A DNA stretch of 32,842 bases, from contig CAMVOY010000028.1 of assembly GCA_947169235.1 (NCBI GenBank), forward strand, positions 1 through 32,842. Reading direction: 5' to 3'. Below are positions 17,693 through 24,827 of the stretch, piece after piece. The notes beneath the pieces are model-generated. The model saw only the letters and a list, made by a program, of their open reading frames with translations. It did not search any database and was not told where the DNA came from. Source of the DNA: an uncultured Lachnospiraceae bacterium (GTDB lineage: Bacteria; Bacillota; Clostridia; Lachnospirales; Lachnospiraceae). Both the position numbers and the translations under genes were made by a program. Numbering within the stretch: position 1 is the stretch's first letter; each line of letters begins with the position of its first letter.

Positions 17693-18241
17693 TTATTCTT
17701 CGTTCACTGCTTCTTCCTGCTGAGATAATTCCTTCTCAAGAAGCTCCTCCGCTTCTTTTCTTGAAAGCAGCCTTCCGTACTTTCTTAACTGCTCTTTATC
17801 CTCTTCGGTCATCTGACCGTTTCTTTCCTTATCAAAGAACAGAGGCACCATCATCGCTCCGAACTTTCTTCCGAAGAGTCCAATGAGGAGCGCTATCGGG
17901 TTTATCCACTCCGGTATGAAACAACATCCCACGACCGCCGCGATCTCTATCGCAAGACGTATCATCGCGTTCCATTTGGAATGCGCCCCGGCCTTTACCT
18001 CACCGATATCCAGCTCCACATCGATGCAGTGATACAGGTGAAACATAAGCGCCGTCGCGATACCGCTGCCGATAAGCTCACCCGCTAGGCACGCGGGGAT
18101 GTTCGGCACGAACCAGATGCCTACCGCTATCACAACCGCAGCGATGATCCATATGCCTAAGATTACTCTATGCAAAGTTTTCTTCGCTATCATGCGATCG
18201 GGAAGCTTAATGATATTATTTTCTTCAACCTGCGGTTCCAT
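17693..18241 (-). CDS. atpI: AtpI-like assembly protein of the ATP synthase operon
   Basis: A 182-aa membrane protein with four predicted helices: about 24-44 (ILGIWIIAAVVIAVGIWF), 48-70, 92-110 and 112-130. A charged C-terminal tail follows (EEDKEQLRKYGRLLSRKEAEELLEKEL). Position between the atpZ-like gene and atpB, and the helix pattern, match AtpI-type subunits that help c-ring assembly. Primary sequence in this family is poorly conserved, so the call rests largely on context. The gene opens with two ATGs; the second (18241) has GAGG at a better 6-nt spacing. It overlaps the preceding gene. Confidence 0.8.
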   Translation of the reverse strand: MEPQVEENNIIKLPDRMIAKKTLHRVILGIWIIAAVVIAVGIWFVPNIPACLAGELIGSGIATALMFHLYHCIDVELDIGEVKAGAHSKWNAMIRLAIEIAAVVGCCFIPEWINPIALLIGLFGRKFGAMMVPLFFDKERNGQMTEEDKEQLRKYGRLLSRKEAEELLEKELSQQEEAVNEE

Positions 18242-18566
18242 CATTATCCTCAGATTTCAATTCATAATCTCTATATTGCTCAAGCATGGTTTTCTCACGT
18301 TTTTCAGGCGAGCTTTTCTCTCCGGGCTTATATCTACCGGTCAAAACTAACATGCTCCTGATCGAAGCCAGAAAGCCTATGATCATAAACACTATTAATA
18401 AGAATTTCGTTCCAAGCAACCTGTCCAAGTACCAGCCAATACCAATACTCATCGCCATGCATACTAAGATAGCTAACCCTATCTGCAAGATCATCGCTAG
18501 GGCAGTCATGATCTCGCGTCTATTCTTGTCCTCATCCCGCTTTTTCAAAACAAATACCTCTTGCAT
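18225..18566 (-). CDS. atpZ: AtpZ/AtpI-family small membrane protein, first gene of the atp operon
   Basis: About 113 aa with two membrane helices (roughly 22-46 and 54-72: IGLAILVCMAMSIGIGWYLDRLLG, then FLLIVFMIIGFLASIRSMLVL). This is the AtpZ-type layout, with the characteristic GWYLDRLLGT block. AtpZ and AtpI together are proposed to form a cation channel and/or c-ring chaperone. The ATG at 18566 has no Shine-Dalgarno. A TTG at 18548 is preceded by AAGAGGT at 7 nt and may be the true start (107 aa). The 3' end overlaps atpI. No clear promoter was found in the 132 bp upstream, which is almost filled by a long hairpin. Confidence 0.82.
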   Translation of the reverse strand: MQEVFVLKKRDEDKNRREIMTALAMILQIGLAILVCMAMSIGIGWYLDRLLGTKFLLIVFMIIGFLASIRSMLVLTGRYKPGEKSSPEKREKTMLEQYRDYELKSEDNDGTAG

Positions 18567-18573
18567 CTATGCA

Positions 18574-18695
18574 GGAGCGGGCGTTTCACGAATGTTTTTT
18601 ATGAGGTTTCGCAGGGAACTCATCGAGTTCCCTACGCAGCCGAACGAAGTGAGCGTGAGCGCTCATAAAAAACAAGAGTGAAAGAAAGCCGCTCC
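18574..18695. repeat. 122-bp nested inverted repeat between proC and the atp operon
   Basis: The outer arms GGAGCGG (18574-18580) and CCGCTCC (18689-18695) pair. They continue through an imperfect stretch into a perfect 13-bp stem, 18593-18605 with 18662-18674. A separate inner hairpin AGGGAACTC-ATC-GAGTTCCCT (18613-18633) is perfect. The element starts 3 nt after the proC stop and reaches to within 8 bp of the atpZ ATG. On the minus strand no U-tract follows, so a simple terminator is unlikely. Its nested design resembles the elements at 4914-4959 and 32778-32834. Confidence 0.7.
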
Positions 18696-18698
18696 GGC

Positions 18699-19499
18699 CT
18701 ACTTTCCAGACATCTCTTTTGCTTTTTGAACGCATGCCATCTGCCCTTCGATGATGGCAGATCTCAGGCCACACTCCTCGAGCACGCGTACCGCCTCGAT
18801 GGTAGTGCCACCCGGCGAGCAAACCATGTCCTTGAGCTCTCCCGGATGCTTCCCTGTCTCAAGCACCATCTTTGCACTTCCGTATACGGACTGCGCCGCC
18901 ATACGATAAGCATCTGCTCTGGCCATACCGTCTGCAACGGCTGCATCAGCCATAGCCTCGATGATCATAAAAACGTATGCCGGTGAGCTTCCGCTGACAC
19001 CTATCACAGTATCTATCAGAGACTCCGGAACGATAGATACGATACCGAAGCTCTCAAAAATCTCAACAGCCTTTTTCTTTTCTTCCTCGGTGACCATATC
19101 CGAGAAGCACATGCCCGTAGCACCTGCTCCGACCAAAGCAGGAGTGTTTGGCATGGTACGTACCAGATGGATAGCCTTGCCGAAATGCTCCATCACGGAA
19201 TCTATGGTCTGACCTGCCGCGATAGATATGACAAGCTTATTCTCGTCAACAGCATCCGAAATATCCGGGATCACATCCGCATACTGATACGGCTTCAGAC
19301 TTATCAGAAGCACATCTGCCTTTTCGGCCACTTCACGGTTATCACGTGTCGTATTAACTCCCAGACGATCATGAAGATCCTTTAATGCCTCCTCATCGAG
19401 ATGCGATACGATCACATCCGACGGCGCATAGAGTTTATTTTTCAAAATACCTGACAGCATTGCCTGTCCCATGTTGCCACATCCGATTATGCCTAACAT
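18699..19499 (-). CDS. proC: Pyrroline-5-carboxylate reductase
   Basis: NAD(P)H-dependent reduction of pyrroline-5-carboxylate to proline, the last step of proline synthesis; 266 aa. The N-terminal Rossmann motif is IGCGNMGQAML (4-14). Conserved blocks RTMPNTPALVGAGATG and VTGVSGSSPAYVF-like (VIGVSGSSPAYVFMIIEAMADAAVADGM) follow, with the C-terminal SPGGTTIEAVRVLEECG typical of ProC. Its ATG overlaps the rpiB TGA by one base (TGATG). A long hairpin follows the stop codon. Confidence 0.98.
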   Translation of the reverse strand: MLGIIGCGNMGQAMLSGILKNKLYAPSDVIVSHLDEEALKDLHDRLGVNTTRDNREVAEKADVLLISLKPYQYADVIPDISDAVDENKLVISIAAGQTIDSVMEHFGKAIHLVRTMPNTPALVGAGATGMCFSDMVTEEEKKKAVEIFESFGIVSIVPESLIDTVIGVSGSSPAYVFMIIEAMADAAVADGMARADAYRMAAQSVYGSAKMVLETGKHPGELKDMVCSPGGTTIEAVRVLEECGLRSAIIEGQMACVQKAKEMSGK

Positions 19500-19930
19500 C
19501 AGTCTTCCTCCATCATCCTGATTCTCCTTAGATGTCTCTCATCCCCGGAGAACTCTGTATCTAAAAATGTATCGACTATCTTTTCTGCAAGCCCCGTGCC
19601 TATCGCTCTCGCCCCCAAAGCAAGAATATTGGCATCGTTATGTAATCTTGTCGCCTCTGCGGAAAAACAGTCGCCGCAAAGCGCAGCTCTGATCCCTTTT
19701 ACTTTATTCGCGGTTATCGAGATACCGATACCCGTCCCACAGATAAGTATTCCTTTTTCGTACTCACCGCCTGCCACGGCATGCGCAACCTTTTTCCCAT
19801 ACTCGGGATAGTCTACGGACTCGTTTGAGTAGCACCCGAAGTCCTCGAACTCCTCGCCTCTTTTTTTGAGATGCTCGATTATGGCAAGTTTCATCTCATA
19901 TCCCGCGTGGTCGCTTCCTATTGCTATCAT
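19499..19930 (-). CDS. rpiB: Ribose-5-phosphate isomerase B
   Basis: Interconverts ribose 5-phosphate and ribulose 5-phosphate; 143 aa. GSDHAGYEMK at the N-terminus, the catalytic-Cys block LICGTGIGISITANKVKGIRAALC and RLHNDANILALGARAIG are all diagnostic of RpiB/LacAB. The LacA/LacB alternative is unlikely because the gene is single and next to the Sua5 fusion, mirroring the ywlC-ywlE-ywlF order in Bacillus subtilis. The ATG at 19930 has GGAGG 10 nt upstream. Stop overlaps proC start. Confidence 0.97.
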   Translation of the reverse strand: MIAIGSDHAGYEMKLAIIEHLKKRGEEFEDFGCYSNESVDYPEYGKKVAHAVAGGEYEKGILICGTGIGISITANKVKGIRAALCGDCFSAEATRLHNDANILALGARAIGTGLAEKIVDTFLDTEFSGDERHLRRIRMMEED

Positions 19931-19967
19931 TCGGATAAATCCTCCATTTTATGTTGTACCGGATCCT

Positions 19968-21461
19968 CTACTGCCAACCCAGTTTCTTTTTCATCTTGTA
20001 CAGAAGATCCTTCAGCTCGATGTACAAAGACTCATACACGCTCTCATCGCCTCCGTACGGATCCGTAACGTCATCCTCAAGCCCCACGAACTCTCTCAGT
20101 GTGTAAACATGCTCTGTCTGATCGAACTGCTCCAAAACCTTTACCTTCTCGGTAAACGCCATCGTTATCACGAGAGTATTCTCATCCATGTCCTCTTCCC
20201 TAAGAAGCCTTGAGGACTGTTCCTCTATGGGTACGCTGTGAGATGTCAAAAGATCTATTATTTTTTGATTGATCGGTTCCGAAAAAAGAACGACCAAGCC
20301 TCTCGAACATATCTCGATGGATTTGTCCATAACGATACTCTTCATGATCCACTCGGCCATGGGTGATATCGTAACGTTTTCCTTACAGACAAAAATAACC
20401 CGGTGATAATCCATCAGGTCGATCACCTGACCGCCCGCCGCCTTCATCAGACGGTTCATCAGAGCATCTTCCTGTTCATTGCCATAGAAGGTCTCTGCAA
20501 AGATATGCATGACCTCCAGATGATCAAACTCGCGCAAAGCTCCATATAAGCCATGTCCAAGAGTATTGTCCTTGAAAGAACCGATGGAGAGGACCACTCC
20601 GTAATCGTACTGATCCTTCCTCTCATCCGTGGTCAGTATGCCGACCTTGTCCTGAGGGAACTGTCTTGCCAGCTCATCGATCTTTTTCTCGACCTCTTCC
20701 TCATCGCCTCTGACTACGGTAAGATCGGCCTCCGGTGCATAGTGCCTGTATTTCATACCCGGTGCTTTCGGAACTATATCTCCGCTCACCTCCGAAGCCT
20801 CAGGTATCGCCTCATCTCCGGGTGTACCGATGACACCCTCGATCATTTCTCTGGTAATGAATCCCGGTCTTAGTATAACAGGTCTGAGTCCTGTCATATC
20901 CAATATCGTGGATTCATAACCTATTCCGACCTCTCCGCCATCGATGATCATATCAACTCTGCCATCGAGATCCTCTATCACGTGGGCAGCCATGGTTGGT
21001 GATGGTCTCCCCGACAGATTTGCCGAAGGAGCAGCTATCGGTAATCCCGCTGCCTTTATAAGCTCTCTCGCGCCCGTATGTGCGGGCATTCTTATCGCTA
21101 CGGTCTCAAGACCGCCTGTTATCGCTTGTGGAACCCTGTCCGACTTCCTGAAGATAAGCGTCATGGGACCGGGCCAAAATGTATCCATAAGTTTTTCCGC
21201 CGACTCCGGGATCTCCTTTACCAGCTCATCGAGCTCCTCCCTTTCGGCGATATGCAATATCAACGGATTGTCGCTGGGTCTTCCCTTCGCCTCGTAGACC
21301 TTGGATGCGGCGCCCTCATTAAGGCCGTTGCAACCGAGCCCGTAAACCGTCTCTGTCGGAAACGCCACCAATCCTCCGTCACGAAGGATATTTGCGGCAT
21401 CACGCAGGTCTTCGGGTTTGTATCCCTCAGTCTTATCCCATGAGATAATCCTTGTCTGCAT
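19968..21461 (-). CDS. sua5: Sua5 threonylcarbamoyl-AMP synthase fused to a degenerate LMW phosphatase-like domain
   Basis: A 497-aa protein. Residues 1-205 are a YrdC/Sua5 domain that makes threonylcarbamoyl-AMP for tRNA t6A37: VAFPTETVYGLGC, KGRPSDNPL (59-67) and PSANLSG (145-151). Residues 225-345 fit the extra C-terminal Sua5 domain (PGMKYRHYAPEADLTVV). Residues 353-497 resemble a low-molecular-weight protein phosphatase/YwlE fold: IFVCKENVTISPMAEWI opens like IFVCTGNTCRSPMAE, and DP (467-468) fits the acid loop. Cys359 is kept, but Ile365 replaces the catalytic Arg of CX5R, so phosphatase activity is doubtful. B. subtilis has separate ywlC and ywlE before the rpiB homologue. The start has AGGAGAGACGT upstream. 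Confidence 0.88.
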   Translation of the reverse strand: MQTRIISWDKTEGYKPEDLRDAANILRDGGLVAFPTETVYGLGCNGLNEGAASKVYEAKGRPSDNPLILHIAEREELDELVKEIPESAEKLMDTFWPGPMTLIFRKSDRVPQAITGGLETVAIRMPAHTGARELIKAAGLPIAAPSANLSGRPSPTMAAHVIEDLDGRVDMIIDGGEVGIGYESTILDMTGLRPVILRPGFITREMIEGVIGTPGDEAIPEASEVSGDIVPKAPGMKYRHYAPEADLTVVRGDEEEVEKKIDELARQFPQDKVGILTTDERKDQYDYGVVLSIGSFKDNTLGHGLYGALREFDHLEVMHIFAETFYGNEQEDALMNRLMKAAGGQVIDLMDYHRVIFVCKENVTISPMAEWIMKSIVMDKSIEICSRGLVVLFSEPINQKIIDLLTSHSVPIEEQSSRLLREEDMDENTLVITMAFTEKVKVLEQFDQTEHVYTLREFVGLEDDVTDPYGGDESVYESLYIELKDLLYKMKKKLGWQ

Positions 21462-21504
21462 ACGTCTCTCCTAGTTTAACACATTTTTGCCAAATAAACA
21501 AGCA

Positions 21505-23376
21505 TCATTTAAACGATTTTGCAATTGTTTCCCATGTGACGGCTCTCTCGCCTCCCATGGCCCAGAACGCCGCTCCCGCGATATCCTGATTCTTGACCTC
21601 TTTGAGTTTCAGCTTCAATGATTTTTCATTTTCCATCCAAAGCTTGTAGGTCTTTTTCTTCCCTTCCTTGCACTCGACGTAGTTCTGTCCGACTTCCTTG
21701 TCCCATTTCGGTTTCAAATTGCGACTGTAAACCCAGTTTTCAGCTTCACTCATATTCATGACCTCACTGGTGAGCTCCACACCGTCATTCGTCTCGGTCT
21801 CAAGCCACAGTCTCGTAAAGAAGGGAAGTCCGATCACTACTCTGTCCTTATCGACTCTCTGTATTCCCTTTGCCACGGCATCCTGTACATAAAGGATGGA
21901 GGATACGCTTCCGGCCTGCTCGCTTCCCGAATAATGCTCATCATATGCCATAAATATCACGTAATCCACTACACGTCCCTGTTCCTGAGGATTGTAGTAG
22001 CTGTTGTACTCACGTATCGGGTAATTGTCGGAAGAGATGATGAGGTTATTTTTATGTCCCTCGATCACAAGCTCCCTCAGAAACTCCAGGTATCCCCCGG
22101 CTCCTTTTGCCGGTACCTGCTCGAAATCGACATTGATGCCTTCCACTCCGAGTTCTGTCGCCAAAGCTATAACATTTTTTATGAGTTTTCTTCTGTATTT
22201 CGTGTAGCCGAGAACCTTTGTATGCTTGATCCCCTTTGATGGGAAATCCTTCAATGTCGGCCATACCTGAAGTCCGGCGGCGTGTGCCTCGTCAACATAC
22301 TGCTTGTTGGCTATGGACGAAACATTACCCTTGTTGTCGCTTACCACGAACCAGGTCGGTGCGATCACATTAAGCGTCGTAGCCACGGAAACGTTCATCG
22401 GAAGATCGGTATAGTTTTCGCTGCCTATGTTGTGCCATCCGAGGCAAACTTTTCCGTCGATCGTCTTCTGCGTGAACGAGGTCGGCTCCTTGGAAAACTC
22501 CATGGTCTTTGACTCAGTCTTTCTGATCGACTCAGTCATGATGTAGCCTTTTATCCCATCCTTGGTCACTATCGGCTGATATTCATTTTCAGCCTTCGTC
22601 TCAGGATCGATAAAAAACTCCTCGCCCTCTTCCATATCCATGATATACGGGTATTTGTTTCCGGGACCTTTGCGGACTCTCTCTTCACGTCCCAGCGTTC
22701 CCACCGAATAGGTCTTCGCTCTGTCATAAAAGATCGTTATGCGGTTCGGATCCTTGTATTCCTTGTACTCACATATCGCATTTTTGGCGATGAAACCAAG
22801 CGCCACATAGAGTGTTCCATCAGCCTCAGCCAAAGGCTTTTCGCCGTCCTTTTCCTCATCAAGGGCATAGTCGGTCACACCCTCCTCGGTCGCATAGGAA
22901 AGTATCTTTTCCTTGGTATCTACATAAATCCTGTTATCCATATAGGCGCCCGCGATATCGGATGGGATGTATGTCTCACCGTTTATCACGCGTCCCTTTT
23001 TCTCTGAAATCTGACCATCTATGATGAGCGCAACCTCATCCTTTCCGATGTTGAACTCCTTGGTTATATCTGCTTTTTTCGTGCTCGGACCGAGCAGTTT
23101 CCATGCGAAAAATGCTCCGACTCCCAACACCAAAAGGATCGTAACCAAAACCACGATCCTGACAATTTTTTTCTTTTTCTTTCGAAATGCTTCTTCCTCT
23201 TCAGGAGAAACAAACTTGGGATCCTCTTCTCTGAGAGTCTCCTCCTCTCTTCTTCTGAGCGCCTCTTCGATCTGCTCTACCGTAGGCGGTGCTTCACGCT
23301 CTATGGGTTTGACCATGGAACCCTTTTCCACCATCTCTTCTTCGAGCTTTTTGAATTCATCTTCCTTTTTTCTCAT
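21505..23376 (-). CDS. Membrane-anchored GH18-family protein with SH3-like domain
   Basis: A 623-aa type II membrane protein. A charged cytoplasmic N-terminus (1-70, Glu/Lys-rich, possibly coiled coil) is followed by one helix (about 71-95). Next come a region like the copper-amine-oxidase N-terminal/stalk domain (about 110-215, GRVINGETYIPSDIAGAYM) and a bacterial SH3-like domain (about 222-288, ERVRKGPGNKYPYI). A GH18 barrel occupies about 308-622. GVEGINVDFEQV (411-422) holds the putative catalytic Glu419, and MAYDEH (486-491) is another barrel motif. The family resembles YaaH/YdhD-type spore-peptidoglycan enzymes, so a cell-wall substrate is more likely than chitin. The ATG has GGAGG upstream. 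It is 19 bp after the amidohydrolase gene. Confidence 0.9.
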   Translation of the reverse strand: MRKKEDEFKKLEEEMVEKGSMVKPIEREAPPTVEQIEEALRRREEETLREEDPKFVSPEEEEAFRKKKKKIVRIVVLVTILLVLGVGAFFAWKLLGPSTKKADITKEFNIGKDEVALIIDGQISEKKGRVINGETYIPSDIAGAYMDNRIYVDTKEKILSYATEEGVTDYALDEEKDGEKPLAEADGTLYVALGFIAKNAICEYKEYKDPNRITIFYDRAKTYSVGTLGREERVRKGPGNKYPYIMDMEEGEEFFIDPETKAENEYQPIVTKDGIKGYIMTESIRKTESKTMEFSKEPTSFTQKTIDGKVCLGWHNIGSENYTDLPMNVSVATTLNVIAPTWFVVSDNKGNVSSIANKQYVDEAHAAGLQVWPTLKDFPSKGIKHTKVLGYTKYRRKLIKNVIALATELGVEGINVDFEQVPAKGAGGYLEFLRELVIEGHKNNLIISSDNYPIREYNSYYNPQEQGRVVDYVIFMAYDEHYSGSEQAGSVSSILYVQDAVAKGIQRVDKDRVVIGLPFFTRLWLETETNDGVELTSEVMNMSEAENWVYSRNLKPKWDKEVGQNYVECKEGKKKTYKLWMENEKSLKLKLKEVKNQDIAGAAFWAMGGERAVTWETIAKSFK

Positions 23377-23395
23377 AGTGTTCCTCCAGCGGCGA

Positions 23396-24220
23396 TCATT
23401 TATTGAGATTTAAAAGCACCTCAGCATTTTTACCGAAAATCAATTCTTTTTCTTCTTTTTTCAGCGATGTATGCTCGATCCATTTCAGACTCTTTCTCTG
23501 CGATGCCCACGGCGAATCGGTCCCGAACAGGATCCTGTCCGCTCCAAATGCCCTAACCATCTCTACGAATCTGTCTTCGCTAAGCATACCGTCCACTTCG
23601 GTTGCTCCGGTCGAGAATGAAGTGTCCAGCCTTACATCCTCGCCGACAAGCTTTTCCATAACTTCATCCCACAATTTCCATCCACCCATGTGAGCAAGGA
23701 TGAGCTTGTCCGAACCTGTATCATGGATAACCTCTCGGATCATATCCGGCGTCGCATGCACCGGCTCCGGCAAACCAATATCCACTCCTGCATGGATCAT
23801 TATATACAATCCCAGCTCGGTTGCCGTATCCACGATCCGTTTGTACCTGTCGTCATTAAAAAATGCTCCCTGGTAATCAGGATGAAGCTTGATACCCTTC
23901 AGTCCGAGCGATGCTATTCCTCTGAGGACTCTTTTATGATCCGGAGAATCAGGATGGATGGCGCCGAACGACAACAAACCTTTCCTTGATGAAGAAAGAT
24001 TGATTCTGTACGCAACCTCATTTATTTTTGCAACCTGATGAGGACTCGTGGCAACAGGCATGATAAGCGTAAGGTCGATCCCCGCTTCCTTAGCCTTTTC
24101 GGACAACCCCTTTGCCGTACCATCAGTATGCGCACTCACACCTGCTATCTCGCCGAGCTTAGCCACCGTCTTTTCCGCTATCTCATCCGGATAGGTATGC
24201 GCATGAACATCAATTACCAT
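23396..24220 (-). CDS. Amidohydrolase-family (TIM-barrel metal-dependent) hydrolase
   Basis: A 274-aa amidohydrolase 2-type protein. The N-terminal metal site is IDVHAHTYPDEIA (VDxHxH class). Later blocks are KGIKLHPDYQGA, a His-containing strand YIMIHAGVDIG, LILAHMGGWKLWDEV and ILFGTDSPWASQRKSL, whose Asp is the usual catalytic/metal residue. The substrate is unknown; the family includes decarboxylases and hydrolases of aromatic or lactone substrates. The start at 24220 is preferred because GGGAG lies 5-6 nt upstream; an ATG four codons earlier has none. It lies 27 bp after iorB, so a link to aromatic 2-oxoacid or arylacetate metabolism is possible (inference). Confidence 0.88.
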   Translation of the reverse strand: MVIDVHAHTYPDEIAEKTVAKLGEIAGVSAHTDGTAKGLSEKAKEAGIDLTLIMPVATSPHQVAKINEVAYRINLSSSRKGLLSFGAIHPDSPDHKRVLRGIASLGLKGIKLHPDYQGAFFNDDRYKRIVDTATELGLYIMIHAGVDIGLPEPVHATPDMIREVIHDTGSDKLILAHMGGWKLWDEVMEKLVGEDVRLDTSFSTGATEVDGMLSEDRFVEMVRAFGADRILFGTDSPWASQRKSLKWIEHTSLKKEEKELIFGKNAEVLLNLNK

Positions 24221-24247
24221 AGCTTCTCCCATTAACGCATGACAACG

Positions 24248-24817
24248 TCACGCCTCGTATCCGACCAAAAATGCTTTTTGGTTTATATCTACCGTCTTTT
24301 GCGGCACTGTCTCAGCGATCACATCAAGCCACTGCTGTTTTTCAAAATCCATATTCTTTGCGGCGAGACCGATAATGATCGTGTTAAAAACTCTCGCGTT
24401 GCCGAGTTTCTTTGCTTCATCCATCGCATCGATGGAGATAACCTTATGTTCTTTCTCGAGAGTCTCAAGGATACCCTTCGGGTACTCACATGCCCCCATA
24501 ACAACCGGCATCGGATCCATTCTCTGATCGTTTACGATCATCACTCCGTATTTTTTCAAAAAGTGCGCGTAGCGCATCGCCTCGAGTCTCTCGAACGCGA
24601 TCAGAAGATCAGCCTGACCTTCCTCCACGATAGGCTCTCTGACTACATCACCATAACGAACATAAGTAACCACGGAACCACCTCTTTGCGCCATTCCGTG
24701 AACCTCCGAAAGCTTTACGTCATAACCGGCTTTTCTTATGATCCCTCCGAGGATCCTGCTCGTAAGGAGTGTTCCCTGTCCGCCGACTCCGACGATCATT
24801 ATATTTTTCGTTTCCAT
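24248..24817 (-). CDS. iorB: Indolepyruvate:ferredoxin oxidoreductase beta subunit
   Basis: The 189-aa beta subunit, equivalent to the gamma domain of pyruvate:ferredoxin oxidoreductases. The N-terminal IMIVGVGGQGTLLTSRILGG motif and SEVHGMAQRGGSVVTYVRYG are diagnostic. With IorA it decarboxylates aryl-pyruvates from Trp, Tyr and Phe to aryl-acetyl-CoA and reduces ferredoxin, or runs in reverse for synthesis. The ATG at 24817 has AAGGAG 7 nt upstream; the open frame extends further but without a start signal. It is 10 bp after iorA. Confidence 0.95.
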   Translation of the reverse strand: METKNIMIVGVGGQGTLLTSRILGGIIRKAGYDVKLSEVHGMAQRGGSVVTYVRYGDVVREPIVEEGQADLLIAFERLEAMRYAHFLKKYGVMIVNDQRMDPMPVVMGACEYPKGILETLEKEHKVISIDAMDEAKKLGNARVFNTIIIGLAAKNMDFEKQQWLDVIAETVPQKTVDINQKAFLVGYEA

Positions 24818-24827
24818 AGTATTCTCC

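Noticed and set aside
18586-18822. 78-aa minus-strand frame overlapping the proC end and the long hairpin
   Set aside because: It is out of frame with proC, and much of it is the hairpin sequence; no ribosome binding site.
19499-19930. Galactose-6-phosphate isomerase (LacA/LacB)
   Set aside because: There is a single gene, not a LacA-LacB pair, no lac or tagatose genes are nearby, and the context beside Sua5 matches rpiB.
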